Assembly: GCF_014203705.1 (NCBI RefSeq)
Contig: NZ_JACHJR010000001.1
Coordinates: forward strand, 5,394,001 to 5,458,000
Source of the DNA: Kitasatospora gansuensis
GTDB lineage: Bacteria; Actinomycetota; Actinomycetes; Streptomycetales; Streptomycetaceae
Direction of reading: 5' to 3'
DNA: 64,000 bases
Positions within the stretch are counted from its first letter, which is position 1. Every line of letters begins with the position of its first letter. This document shows, one piece after another, positions 16,589-27,426 of the stretch. Below the pieces are notes generated by a model that saw only the letters and a list, made by a program, of their open reading frames with translations, was not told the origin of the DNA and made no database searches. A program made the translations under genes and the position numbers.

Positions 16589-16662
16589 CGGGGTGTGGCG
16601 CAGCTTGGTAGCGCGTCCGCTTTGGGAGCGGAAGGCCGTCGGTTCGAATCCGGCCACCCCGA
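16589..16662 (+). tRNA. tRNA-Pro (anticodon TGG)
   Basis: Acceptor CGGGGTG/CACCCCG with discriminator A, D-arm GGCGCAGCTTGGTAGCGC, anticodon stem-loop CCGC-TTTGGGA-GCGG giving TGG, and T-loop GGTTCGAATCC. Length 74 nt. The C1-G72 first pair is typical for proline tRNAs. Confidence 0.95.
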
Positions 16663-17125
16663 CAGTGCGGCAGGGTCTCGTCAACACGCGGGGCCCTGTT
16701 GGCGTTTCCGGGGGCGGATGCCCGAGCGGCGGGTACGCCAATGGCGAACCTGACGGTGTGCCAGGCGACCTTCCCGTTCGCCGGGGGCCGCCCCGTGCCA
16801 CCGGGATTCGGAGGCTGCCGGGACCGTCCCGGGCCGTTCGGGGAGCCGGGTTCGGGGGTCGGTCGGGCCCTGTGGGTGACCCGAACAGCGGCGCCCTGGC
16901 GTCCGCCTTTCGTGCTACCGGTAGGATGGGCCGCTGGCGGTCGTCCCTGTGGCATGTGCACAGGTCAGACCGCCCGAGGGCGAGGAGTCACGCTCACCGT
17001 CCACCCCCGTACGGGAGATGCAGCTCCAACCGCCCATCACCCGTCTCGTCCGAACCCGATCGGCCCACGGCCGGTCGTCGGAGGGCGTAGACAACCTGAC
17101 CGCAAGCCCCCAAGGAGACCCAACC
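16663..17125. promoter_or_regulatory. 463-bp gap before trigger factor, with candidate promoter
   Basis: No supported gene. TAGGAT (16922-16927) is a possible -10 and would leave a leader of about 190 nt. Within it, CCTGTG (16946-16951) and CACAGG (16959-16964) form an inverted repeat. AAGGAG (17112-17117) serves the GTG start of tig. Confidence 0.4.
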
Positions 17126-18502
17126 GTGAAGAGCGCCGTCGAGACTCTGAACCCGACCCGGGTTCGACTCACCGTCGAGGTGCCCTTCGAGGAGCTCAAG
17201 CCGAGCCTCGACGCTGCTTACAAGAAGATCAACTCGCAGGTCTCGGTCCCGGGCTTCCGTAAGGGCAAGATCCCGAACCGCGTCATCGACCAGCGCTTCG
17301 GCCGTGCCGCCGTGCTGGAAGAGGCGGTCAACGACGCCCTGCCGCGCTTCTACACGCAGGCCGTCGACGAGGGCAAGATCGAGGTCCTCGGACAGCCCGA
17401 CATCACCGACATCCAGGGTGTCGAGAACCTCGCCGACGGCGGTGACCTCAGCTTCGTCGCCGAGGTCGACGTGCGTCCCGAGATCACCCTCCCGGACTTC
17501 GCCGGCATCGAGGTCGTCGTCGACCCGATCGTGGTCGCGGACGAGGACGTCGAGAAGTCGCTGGAGCAGCTGCGCGAGCGCTTCTCCTCGGTCAAGGACG
17601 TCGAGCGCGCCGCCGCCGAGGGCGATGTCGTGGTCGTCGACCTCGAGGCCAAGGTCGACGGTGAGGTGCCGGAGGACGGCACCGCCACCGGCGTGAGCTA
17701 CGAGATCGGCTCCGGCCGCCTGCTGGACGGCATCGACGAGGCCGTCATCGGCCTGTCCGCCGGCGAGACCAAGACCTTCACCACCGAGCTCAAGGGCGGC
17801 ACCCAGGCCGGCCAGAGCTCCGAGGTCACCGTCACCGTGACCGCCGTCCAGGAGAAGGAACTCCCCGAGCTGGACGACGAGTTCGCCCAGATGGCGAGCG
17901 AGTTCGACAGCCTGGAGGAGCTGAAGGACGACTCCCGCAAGCGCCTCGAGCGGATGCGCGAGTTCGACCAGGCCACCCAGGCCCAGGAGCGGGTGCTCGA
18001 CGAGCTGCTGAAGCTGGTCGAGATGGAGTACCCGGAGAAGCTCCTCAAGGACGAGGTCGAGACCCGCAAGCACAACCTCGAGCACCACCAGCTCGAGCCC
18101 ATGGGCCTGACCCTCGAGACCTACCTCGCCACCCAGGACAAGTCCGTCGAGGACTTCGCCAAGGAGACCGAGGACCAGGCCAAGAAGGGCATCAAGACCC
18201 AGTTCGTGCTCGACGAGATCGTCGACAAGGAGAAGCTGGGCGTCAACCAGGAGGAGCTCACCGAGCACCTCATCCGCCGTGCGGCGGGCTCCGGCATGAC
18301 GCCGGACCAGTTCGCCCAGCAGGTCGTCCAGGGCAACCAGGTGCCGCTGCTGGTCGGCGAGGTCGCCCGCGGCAAGGCGCTGGCGCTGGTCGTCGAGGCC
18401 GCCAAGGTCACCGACACCAACGGCGACGTCGTCTCCTTCGAGGACGACGAGGACGAGGCCACCGAGGGCGTCGAGGCCGCGGCCGAGACCACCGAGGCCT
18501 GA
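17126..18502 (+). CDS. tig: Trigger factor, ribosome-associated chaperone and prolyl isomerase
   Basis: This 458-residue chaperone binds nascent chains at the ribosome exit. The N-terminal ribosome-binding domain includes the signature GFRKGKIP (residues 46-53). An FKBP-type PPIase domain follows (about 150-245, GDVVVVDLEAKVDG onward), then the long helical C-terminal chaperone arms. The tail is highly acidic (DDEDEATEG), common in actinobacterial trigger factors. The GTG at 17126 has AAGGAG at 8 nt. As in other actinomycetes, it is followed by the clpP1-clpP2-clpX protease genes, after a strong terminator. Confidence 0.97.
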   Translation: MKSAVETLNPTRVRLTVEVPFEELKPSLDAAYKKINSQVSVPGFRKGKIPNRVIDQRFGRAAVLEEAVNDALPRFYTQAVDEGKIEVLGQPDITDIQGVENLADGGDLSFVAEVDVRPEITLPDFAGIEVVVDPIVVADEDVEKSLEQLRERFSSVKDVERAAAEGDVVVVDLEAKVDGEVPEDGTATGVSYEIGSGRLLDGIDEAVIGLSAGETKTFTTELKGGTQAGQSSEVTVTVTAVQEKELPELDDEFAQMASEFDSLEELKDDSRKRLERMREFDQATQAQERVLDELLKLVEMEYPEKLLKDEVETRKHNLEHHQLEPMGLTLETYLATQDKSVEDFAKETEDQAKKGIKTQFVLDEIVDKEKLGVNQEELTEHLIRRAAGSGMTPDQFAQQVVQGNQVPLLVGEVARGKALALVVEAAKVTDTNGDVVSFEDDEDEATEGVEAAAETTEA

Positions 18503-18529
18503 TTTCCCCGGTAGTACCCGAGCTGTTCC

Positions 18530-18571
18530 GGACGGCCCGGACACCCCGTCAGCGGGGTGTCCGGGCCGTCC
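18530..18571 (+). terminator. Terminator after tig
   Basis: A perfect 19-bp stem (18530-18548 with 18553-18571) with loop TCAG separates tig from the clp promoter. Confidence 0.9.
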
Positions 18572-18591
18572 GTTGTTCCCGCTCCGACCCT

Positions 18592-18606
18592 GCGCTCACA
18601 GCGAAC
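18592..18606. promoter_or_regulatory. ClgR-type operator upstream of clpP1
   Basis: Read on the minus strand this is GTTCGC-TGTGA-GCG followed by C, an exact fit to the GTTCGC-N5-GCG motif described for ClgR, the activator of clpP1P2, clpC and lon in Streptomyces. It lies 138 bp ahead of the clpP1 start. Confidence 0.7.
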
Positions 18607-18743
18607 AGTTCTGCGTGGGGGATTCTGCGGCCGGGCCTGCGCGTTAGGGTCCTTAGACAGCGACATTCACGCAGTGATATCTAGCTGTGCGACAGAGCGG
18701 CGGCTGTAGCGCGGCCGTCCAATTCGACTGAGCAGGTGGCTAA

Positions 18744-19382
18744 GTGACGTTCCCGCAGATGCAGATGCCTGGCCTGATGGCGCCGCACGCCGCCGGTGGT
18801 GACGTGCTCGGCGGCCTGGGAGACCAGGTCTACAACCGGCTGCTCAACGAGCGCATCATCTTCCTCGGCCAGCAGGTCGACGACGACATCGCCAACAAGA
18901 TCACGGCCCAGCTCCTTCTCCTCGCGGCCGACCCGGAGAAGGACATCTACCTGTACATCAACTCGCCCGGTGGCTCGATCACCGCGGGCATGGCGATCTA
19001 CGACACCATGCAGTACATCAAGAACGACGTGGTCACCATCGCGATGGGCATGGCCGCCTCGATGGGTCAGTTCCTGCTGACCGCCGGTGCCAAGGGCAAG
19101 CGCTTCTCGCTGCCGAACGCCAACATCCTGATGCACCAGCCCTCCGCCGGTCTCGGCGGTTCGGCCACCGACATCCGGATCCAGGCCGAGCAGCTGCTCC
19201 GCACCAAGAAGCGGATGTCCGAGCTGATCGCCGCGCACAGCGGCCAGTCCTTCGAGCGGGTCACCGCGGACTCCGACCGGGACCGCTGGTTCACCCCGGA
19301 GCAGGCCAAGGAGTACGGCCTGATCGACTCGATCATGCACAGCGCCGCGGACGTTCCCGGCGGCGGCGGCACCGGCGCCTGA
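18744..19382 (+). CDS. clpP1: ATP-dependent Clp protease proteolytic subunit 1
   Basis: This 212-residue serine peptidase forms one ring of the mixed ClpP1P2 barrel. The nucleophile Ser lies in GMAASMGQ and the catalytic His in LMHQP, with the INSPGGSITAGMAIYDTMQ substrate strand between them in position. The C-terminus is a flexible GGGGTGA tail. The start is GTG at 18744. It lies 55 bp upstream of clpP2, within one operon, and is under the predicted ClgR box. Confidence 0.96.
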   Translation: MTFPQMQMPGLMAPHAAGGDVLGGLGDQVYNRLLNERIIFLGQQVDDDIANKITAQLLLLAADPEKDIYLYINSPGGSITAGMAIYDTMQYIKNDVVTIAMGMAASMGQFLLTAGAKGKRFSLPNANILMHQPSAGLGGSATDIRIQAEQLLRTKKRMSELIAAHSGQSFERVTADSDRDRWFTPEQAKEYGLIDSIMHSAADVPGGGGTGA

Positions 19383-19437
19383 CAGCAGCCGGCAGCAGAC
19401 CCAACCGACCGTCACGCTTCGGAGGACCGAACACCCC

Positions 19438-20085
19438 ATGAACACCGCGCGCACCGAGTTCACCGCCCCGAGGGCCGAGGGCCGCTACATCGTCCCGCGC
19501 TTCGTCGAGCGCACCTCGCAGGGCATCCGCGAGTACGACCCGTACGCCAAGCTGTTCGAGGAGCGCATCATCTTCCTCGGCTCCCAGGTGGACGACGTCT
19601 CGGCCAACGACATCATGGCGCAGCTGCTCTGCCTGGAGTCGATGGACCCGGATCGTGAGATCCAGATGTACATCAACTCGCCCGGCGGCTCCTTCACGGC
19701 GCTCACCGCGATCTACGACACCATGCAGTACGTCAAGCCGGACATCACCACCGTCTGCATGGGCCAGGCGGCCTCCGCGGCGGCGGTCCTGCTGGCGGCG
19801 GGCACCCCCGGCAAGCGGATGGCGCTGCCGAACGCCCGGATCCTGATCCACCAGCCGTACACCGAGACCGGCCGCGGTCAGGTCTCCGACCTGGAGATCC
19901 AGGCCCGGGAGATCTTCCGGATGCGCGAGCAGCTGGAGGAGATGCTGTCCAAGCACTCCAACAAGCCGGTCGAGCAGGTCCGCGAGGACATCGAGCGGGA
20001 CAAGATCCTGACGGCCGAGGAGGCGCTGGAGTACGGGCTGATCGACCAGATCATCTCGACCCGGAAGTCCTCGCTGACCTCCTGA
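19438..20085 (+). CDS. clpP2: ATP-dependent Clp protease proteolytic subunit 2
   Basis: This 215-residue partner of ClpP1 has nucleophile Ser in GQAASAAAV, catalytic His in LIHQP and a longer N-terminal segment of about 20 residues before the first conserved strand. GGAGG lies 11 nt ahead of the ATG. Actinobacterial ClpP1 and ClpP2 are both needed for activity and are fed by ClpX and ClpC1. The clpX gene follows after 234 bp, so it may also have its own promoter. Confidence 0.96.
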   Translation: MNTARTEFTAPRAEGRYIVPRFVERTSQGIREYDPYAKLFEERIIFLGSQVDDVSANDIMAQLLCLESMDPDREIQMYINSPGGSFTALTAIYDTMQYVKPDITTVCMGQAASAAAVLLAAGTPGKRMALPNARILIHQPYTETGRGQVSDLEIQAREIFRMREQLEEMLSKHSNKPVEQVREDIERDKILTAEEALEYGLIDQIISTRKSSLTS

Positions 20086-20319
20086 GCCCACTGGGTTCAC
20101 CGGGCGGGGCATGGCAGTGAGCCGTGCTCCGCCCGTGCCGTCCGACGGCATCTGTTCGGTATCAATTCGCCCTGGGCGTACGGCAGAGCTGTCGAAGACG
20201 ACGGAATTGGCGGCTCGGCAGAGTACCGTCGGATAGCGAGACCGATCGCTCGACGGCGACCGGTCCACAGCACCAGGCCCCGGACCCCCGCGGGGCCCCT
20301 GGCGAAGGGGAAGCACCTC

Positions 20320-21609
<1,290 letters not shown>

Positions 21610-21619
21610 CCCGCAGCGA

Positions 21620-21659
21620 CAGGAAGGCCCCGCACCCTCCAGGGTGCGGGGCCTTCCTG
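21620..21659. terminator. Bidirectional terminator after clpX
   Basis: A perfect 19-bp stem (21620-21638 with 21641-21659) lies between clpX and a convergent gene. The innermost pairs must open to form the loop. Confidence 0.88.
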
Positions 21660-21688
21660 CTGTCGCGGAGCTGGTGGACCTGGTGGAC

Positions 21689-22717
21689 CTACTTGGCGAC
21701 CACCAGGGCGTCCCGGATCGCCCGGGTCTGGTCGGCGGCCTGGGCCGGGGTGAGCGGGCTGCTCTTGCCGTCCAGCGAGACCTTGGTGAAGGTGACCGAG
21801 CCGGCCGTGGAGTGGTTGGCCCAGAGGCAGATCGGGATCTCGATCCCGCTGCTGCTGGCCACCCCGCAGGAGAGCTTGCCGCCCGCGTCCTTGGCGTCCT
21901 TGGCGTCGACCGAGGCCAGCGGGGTCTTCCAGGTCAGCGTGGACAGACCGGCGGCCTGCTTGTTGACCTGCTTGGTGATCGCCTCGGGGTCGGTGATGGT
22001 GCCCCAGGAGCCGCCGATGGTGAGGCTGTCGGTCGCGTCCTTGCCCTTCACGTAGGTCGCGACCAGCCCGCCGTCGTACGAGCTGTAGCCCTTGCCGGAC
22101 TCCTTGGGGTCGCCCGGGGCGTCCTTGCTGGTCTTCAGGGTGTACCCGCCGGGCAGGGTGGCCGGGGCGGCCAGCTTGAACTTGCCGGTGGTGGAGCTGC
22201 CGGCGCCGACCGGCGAGTCCGAGGAGGTCAGCGCCCAGACCAGGCCGCCACCGCCGACCAGCACCACGGCGCCGACCACCAGGCCGATCACCAGACCGGT
22301 CCTGCTCTTCGGCTGCTCGGGCATCGGCCCGCCGAACTGCGGCTGGCCGTACGGCTGCGGCTGCTGCCCGTACGGCGGCTGCGGCGCGCCGTACTGCGGG
22401 GCCTGCCCGAACTGCGGCGGGGCGCCGAACTGGGGTGCCTGCGGCTGGCCGTACGGGGGCTGCGGCTGGCCGAACTGCGGTGCGGGCGGCTGCTCCTGGG
22501 GCTTGCCGAACTGCGGCGGGCCCGGCTGCTGCGGCGGCGCGCCGTACGGTCCGGCGGGCGGCTGGGCCTGGGGCGGGTAGCCGTAGCTCTGCGGCGGCTG
22601 GCCGTACGGGGGCTGCGGCGGCGCGCCGTAGGGCTGCTGTTGCGGCGGCTGGCCGTACGGCGGCTGCGGCTGTTGCGGCGGTTGGCCCTGCGGATACTGC
22701 TGCCCCGGCCCGTTCAT
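21689..22717 (-). CDS. One-pass membrane protein with Gln/Pro/Tyr-rich cytoplasmic domain
   Basis: This 342-residue protein begins with about 145 residues of low-complexity sequence built from variations on PPYGQPPQ and APQFGQP. A transmembrane helix follows (TGLVIGLVVGAVVLVGGG, about 154-171) and then a soluble extracytoplasmic domain of some 165 residues with two cysteines. The ATG at 22717 has GGGGAGA upstream. Proteins of this build are frequent in streptomycetes and are often annotated only as hypothetical membrane proteins. No enzyme motif is visible. It is convergent with clpX and divergent from valS. Confidence 0.8.
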   Translation of the reverse strand: MNGPGQQYPQGQPPQQPQPPYGQPPQQQPYGAPPQPPYGQPPQSYGYPPQAQPPAGPYGAPPQQPGPPQFGKPQEQPPAPQFGQPQPPYGQPQAPQFGAPPQFGQAPQYGAPQPPYGQQPQPYGQPQFGGPMPEQPKSRTGLVIGLVVGAVVLVGGGGLVWALTSSDSPVGAGSSTTGKFKLAAPATLPGGYTLKTSKDAPGDPKESGKGYSSYDGGLVATYVKGKDATDSLTIGGSWGTITDPEAITKQVNKQAAGLSTLTWKTPLASVDAKDAKDAGGKLSCGVASSSGIEIPICLWANHSTAGSVTFTKVSLDGKSSPLTPAQAADQTRAIRDALVVAK

Positions 22718-22856
22718 CGGTCTCCCCCACGTCGGTTGTGACTGTTCGTCAGTGCGCGCCAAACGGGCGTGCGAGTATCGGGGCACGGTACCGCACCCGT
22801 CAAGACCGGCCCCGTCCGGGTGGTCGGCGCGGAATGCGGTCGAAGGCGGTCTCCAG

Positions 22857-22869
22857 GTTTACGTAAACT
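22857..22869 (+). promoter_or_regulatory. Palindrome and -10 element of valS
   Basis: GTTTACGTAAAC (22857-22868) is a perfect 12-bp palindrome overlapping the -10-like TAAACT (22864-22869), which ends 7 nt before the GTG start. This suggests a leaderless transcript whose promoter could be occluded by a dimeric regulator. Confidence 0.5.
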
Positions 22870-22876
22870 GTGTGTC

Positions 22877-25516
22877 GTGACCGACACGACGAACCAGCGC
22901 CCCGGAACCTTCGACGGGGACAACGCAGCCACCCTCCCGACGACCTACGCCCCGGCGGAGGTAGAGGGCGTGCTGTACGAGCGCTGGGAGGAGCGCGGCT
23001 ACTTCACCGCCGACGCCAAGAGCGACAAGCCCGCGTACACCATCGTCATCCCGCCGCCGAACGTCACCGGTGCGCTGCACCTCGGCCATGCCTTCCAGCA
23101 CACCCTGATGGACGCCCTGACGCGCCGTAAGCGGATGCAGGGTTTCGAGACGCTCTGGCTGCCCGGCATGGACCACGCCGGCATCGCCACCCAGAACAAG
23201 GTGGAGCAGCAGCTCGCCGAGTCCGGCCTGTCCCGGCACGACCTGGGCCGGGAGGCCTTCGTCGAGAAGGTCTGGGAGTGGAAGGAGAACTACGGCGGGC
23301 GGATCCTCGGCCAGATGCGCCGCCTCGGTGACGGGGTGGACTGGTCGCGCGAGCGCTTCACCATGGACGAGGGCCTGTCCAAGGCCGTCCAGACCATCTT
23401 CAAGAAGCTCTTCGACGACGGCCTGATCTACCGCGCCGAGCGCATCATCAACTGGTGCCCGCGCTGCCTCACCGCGCTCTCCGACATCGAGGTCGAGCAC
23501 GAGGACGAGGCCGGCGAGCTGGTCTCGATCCGCTACGGCGACGGGGACGACTCGATCGTGGTCGCCACCACCCGGGCCGAGACCCTGCTCGGCGACACCG
23601 CCGTCGCGGTGCACCCGACCGACGAGCGCTACGCCCACCTGGTCGGCCGCACCATCAAGCTGCCGCTGACGGACCGTGAGATCCCGGTGGTCGCGGACGA
23701 GCACGTCGACCCGGAGTTCGGCACCGGCGCCGTCAAGGTGACCCCGGCGCACGACCCGAACGACTTCGCGATCGGCCAGCGCCACGGCCTGCCGAACCTG
23801 ACCGTGATGGACGACCACGGTGTGATCACCGTGCACGGCCCGTTCCTCGGTCTGGACCGGCTGGAGGCCCGCTCGGCCGTGGTCGGCGCGCTGCGCGAGC
23901 AGGGCCGGATCGTCGCCGAGAAGCGCCCGTACATGCATGCCGTGGGCCACTGCTCGCGCTGCCACACCATCGTCGAGCCGCGCCTCTCGCTGCAGTGGTG
24001 GGTCAAGGTCGAGCCGCTGGCCAAGGCGGCCGGCGACGCCGTCCGCGACGGCAAGGTGGACATCCACCCGAAGGAGCTGGAGCGCCGCTACTTCGACTGG
24101 GTCGACAACATGTACGACTGGTGCATCTCGCGCCAGCTCTGGTGGGGCCACCGGATCCCGGTCTGGTACGGCCCCGAGGGCCAGGTCGTCTGCGTTGGCC
24201 CGGACGAGCAGGCGCCCACCGGCGAGGGCTGGCACCAGGACCCGGACGTCCTCGACACCTGGTTCTCCTCCGGCCTGTGGCCGTTCTCCACGCTCGGCTG
24301 GCCGGAGCAGACCCCGGACCTGGAGAAGTTCTACGCCACCGACGTGCTGCTCACCGGCCACGACATCATCTTCTTCTGGGTCGCCCGGATGATGATGTTC
24401 GGCCTGTACGCGATGGACGGTCAGGCGCCGTTCAAGACCGTCGCGTTGACCGGTCTGGTCCGTGACCAGTTCGGCAAGAAGATGTCCAAGTCCTCCGGTA
24501 CCGCGGTCGACCCGCTGGACTGGATGGACGAGTACGGCGCGGACGCCGTCCGGTTCACCCTGGCCAGCGGCGCCAACCCCGGTGCGGACGTGCCGGTCGG
24601 CGAGGACTGGGTCAAGGGCTCGGGCAAGTTCTGCAACAAGATCTGGAACGCCACCCGGTTCGCCCTGATGAACGGCGCCACGGTCGAGGGCCCGCTGCCC
24701 GCGCCCGAGGAGCTCACCGCGGTCGACCGGTGGATCCTGTCCCGGCTGAACGCGACCATCACCCAGGTGGACGCGTTCTACGAGGAGTACGAGTTCGCCA
24801 AGGTCTCGGACGCCCTCTACCACTTCGCCTGGGACGAGGTCTTCGACTGGTACGTCGAGCTCTCCAAGACCACCCTGTTCGCGGGCGGCCCGCAGGCCGA
24901 TGCCGCGCGCCGGGTGCTCGGCGAGGTGCTGGACAAGACCCTGCGCCTGCTGCACCCGATCGTGCCGTTCGTCACCGAGACCCTGTGGACCACGCTGACC
25001 GGCGGGGAGTCGCTGGTGATCGCCGAGTGGCCGGTCGCCGACGCCGCCCGGATCGACGCCGCCGCCGAGGCGGAGGTCGCCACCGTCCAGCAGGTGATCA
25101 CCGAGGTCCGCCGGTTCCGTTCCGACCAGAACCTGAACCCGGGTCAGCGTCTGCCCGCTCAGCTGGAGCTGACCGGCAGCGCGCTGGTCGCGCACGAGGC
25201 CGCGATCCGTTCGCTGGCGCGGCTGACCGAGCCCGAGGAGGGCTTCACCGCCACCGCCTCGCTGCCGGTCGCCGGGATCACCGTGGCGCTGGACCTGTCC
25301 GGCACCATCGATGTGCCCGCCGAGCGCAAGCGCCTGGCCAAGGACCTGGCCGCCGCCGAGAAGGAGAAGGACCAGGCCATCGCCAAGCTCGGCAACGAGG
25401 CCTTCCTGGCCAAGGCGCCGGACAACGTGGTCGACAAGATCAAGGCCCGCCGGCAGGCGGCCGAGGCCGACATCGCCCGGATCACCGCGCAGTTGGCGTC
25501 GCTGCCGCAGGCCTGA
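22877..25516 (+). CDS. valS: Valyl-tRNA synthetase
   Basis: This 879-residue class I synthetase charges tRNA-Val. It shows the HIGH motif as LHLGHAFQHT (near residue 65), the CP1 editing domain (TTRAETLLGDTAVAVHP), the KMSKS motif GKKMSKSSG near residue 535, the tRNA-binding anticodon domain and a C-terminal coiled coil (AERKRLAKDLAAAEKEKDQ). The GTG at 22877 (VTDTTNQ) has no ribosome site, but a -10-like hexamer ends 7 nt upstream, so translation is probably leaderless. In S. coelicolor folC follows valS directly (from memory); here a 6-kb block intervenes. Confidence 0.97.
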   Translation: MTDTTNQRPGTFDGDNAATLPTTYAPAEVEGVLYERWEERGYFTADAKSDKPAYTIVIPPPNVTGALHLGHAFQHTLMDALTRRKRMQGFETLWLPGMDHAGIATQNKVEQQLAESGLSRHDLGREAFVEKVWEWKENYGGRILGQMRRLGDGVDWSRERFTMDEGLSKAVQTIFKKLFDDGLIYRAERIINWCPRCLTALSDIEVEHEDEAGELVSIRYGDGDDSIVVATTRAETLLGDTAVAVHPTDERYAHLVGRTIKLPLTDREIPVVADEHVDPEFGTGAVKVTPAHDPNDFAIGQRHGLPNLTVMDDHGVITVHGPFLGLDRLEARSAVVGALREQGRIVAEKRPYMHAVGHCSRCHTIVEPRLSLQWWVKVEPLAKAAGDAVRDGKVDIHPKELERRYFDWVDNMYDWCISRQLWWGHRIPVWYGPEGQVVCVGPDEQAPTGEGWHQDPDVLDTWFSSGLWPFSTLGWPEQTPDLEKFYATDVLLTGHDIIFFWVARMMMFGLYAMDGQAPFKTVALTGLVRDQFGKKMSKSSGTAVDPLDWMDEYGADAVRFTLASGANPGADVPVGEDWVKGSGKFCNKIWNATRFALMNGATVEGPLPAPEELTAVDRWILSRLNATITQVDAFYEEYEFAKVSDALYHFAWDEVFDWYVELSKTTLFAGGPQADAARRVLGEVLDKTLRLLHPIVPFVTETLWTTLTGGESLVIAEWPVADAARIDAAAEAEVATVQQVITEVRRFRSDQNLNPGQRLPAQLELTGSALVAHEAAIRSLARLTEPEEGFTATASLPVAGITVALDLSGTIDVPAERKRLAKDLAAAEKEKDQAIAKLGNEAFLAKAPDNVVDKIKARRQAAEADIARITAQLASLPQA

Positions 25517-25526
25517 CGCCCGTTCA

Positions 25527-25569
25527 CCGAGGGCCGTACCACCGCTTCGCGCGGGGGTACGGCCCTCGG
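25527..25569 (+). terminator. Terminator after valS
   Basis: A 14-bp outer stem (25527-25540 with 25556-25569) plus a 4-bp inner stem close a short TTCG-like loop just past the stop codon. Confidence 0.85.
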
Positions 25570-25707
25570 CGTTTACCGGGAAAGGGAGTTGATTACCGAT
25601 CGGATTCCCGTCGGCTCCGGATAACCCGTTCGGCCGAATTCCATCGCGTACGCTGGCAGGTGGCGGATGTGCACGAAGAGTTCGAAAGCGGAGAAGGCGG
25701 GCGGCCA

Positions 25708-26754
<1,047 letters not shown>

Positions 26755-26898
26755 CCGTGAATCAGTAAATTCCTGAATTGGCGTTCGGCCGATCGGGTCT
26801 GGTTCTTTTGCGCGCGGGTTAAGGGGCGTTTGCAGTTCGACTGTGTACGGTAAGTGGGAGTTCTGGGCAGCGTATGTCGACTGACGGGAGGGCACGGC

Positions 26899-27411
26899 GT
26901 GGTGGTGACCAGGGAGTTGGCCGACGAACTGCCTGCGGAGGCGGTCGACGTGGCCAAGGCCAGGGCGGCGACGCTGCTGCTCGCCTTCCGGCACGGCAAC
27001 CAACTCGCCTTCGACCGCGAGCTGGAGCGCCTGCTGGCCGACCAGGCCGAGCAGGAGGTGACCACCCTGCTGGTGTGGATCGCCGCCGAGGCGGTCCGCA
27101 AGGCGTACGCGCCCGAGGTCGGCGACCGGGTGCTGCGCGGCCTGGCCAGGCTCGCCCCGGTGGACACCTCCGGGGTCGCGGTGGACGAGGAACTCGTGGA
27201 CGTGGCCGAGCTGGTGGAGGCGGTCGACGCCGGTGACGTGGGCACCGTCCGCTCGCTGGTCGCCTCGACCCCGGACACCACCTTCCTGGTCGGCGGTCTG
27301 CTCCAGGCGGTGGCGATGATGCTCCCCTTCCTCCCCGACGGGGAGTTGGGGGAGATCACCGCCGAACTCCGGCACCGGCACGGCTGCCGGAGCATCCCGC
27401 GCCAGGCCTAG
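26899..27411 (+). CDS. Acidic helical protein of unknown function
   Basis: This 170-residue soluble protein has three successive in-frame GTG codons at 26899, 26902 and 26905, with GGGAGGG 6 nt before the first. It is rich in Ala, Glu, Leu and Val with regular heptad-like spacing and no cysteine until the C-terminal HGCRSIPRQA. No signal peptide, membrane helix or catalytic motif is visible. It lies 144 bp after the mbl-like gene on the same strand and converges on the chitinase with a 15-bp gap. I do not recognise the family. Confidence 0.7.
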   Translation: MVVTRELADELPAEAVDVAKARAATLLLAFRHGNQLAFDRELERLLADQAEQEVTTLLVWIAAEAVRKAYAPEVGDRVLRGLARLAPVDTSGVAVDEELVDVAELVEAVDAGDVGTVRSLVASTPDTTFLVGGLLQAVAMMLPFLPDGELGEITAELRHRHGCRSIPRQA

Positions 27412-27426
27412 ACCGGCGCTGCTGTT

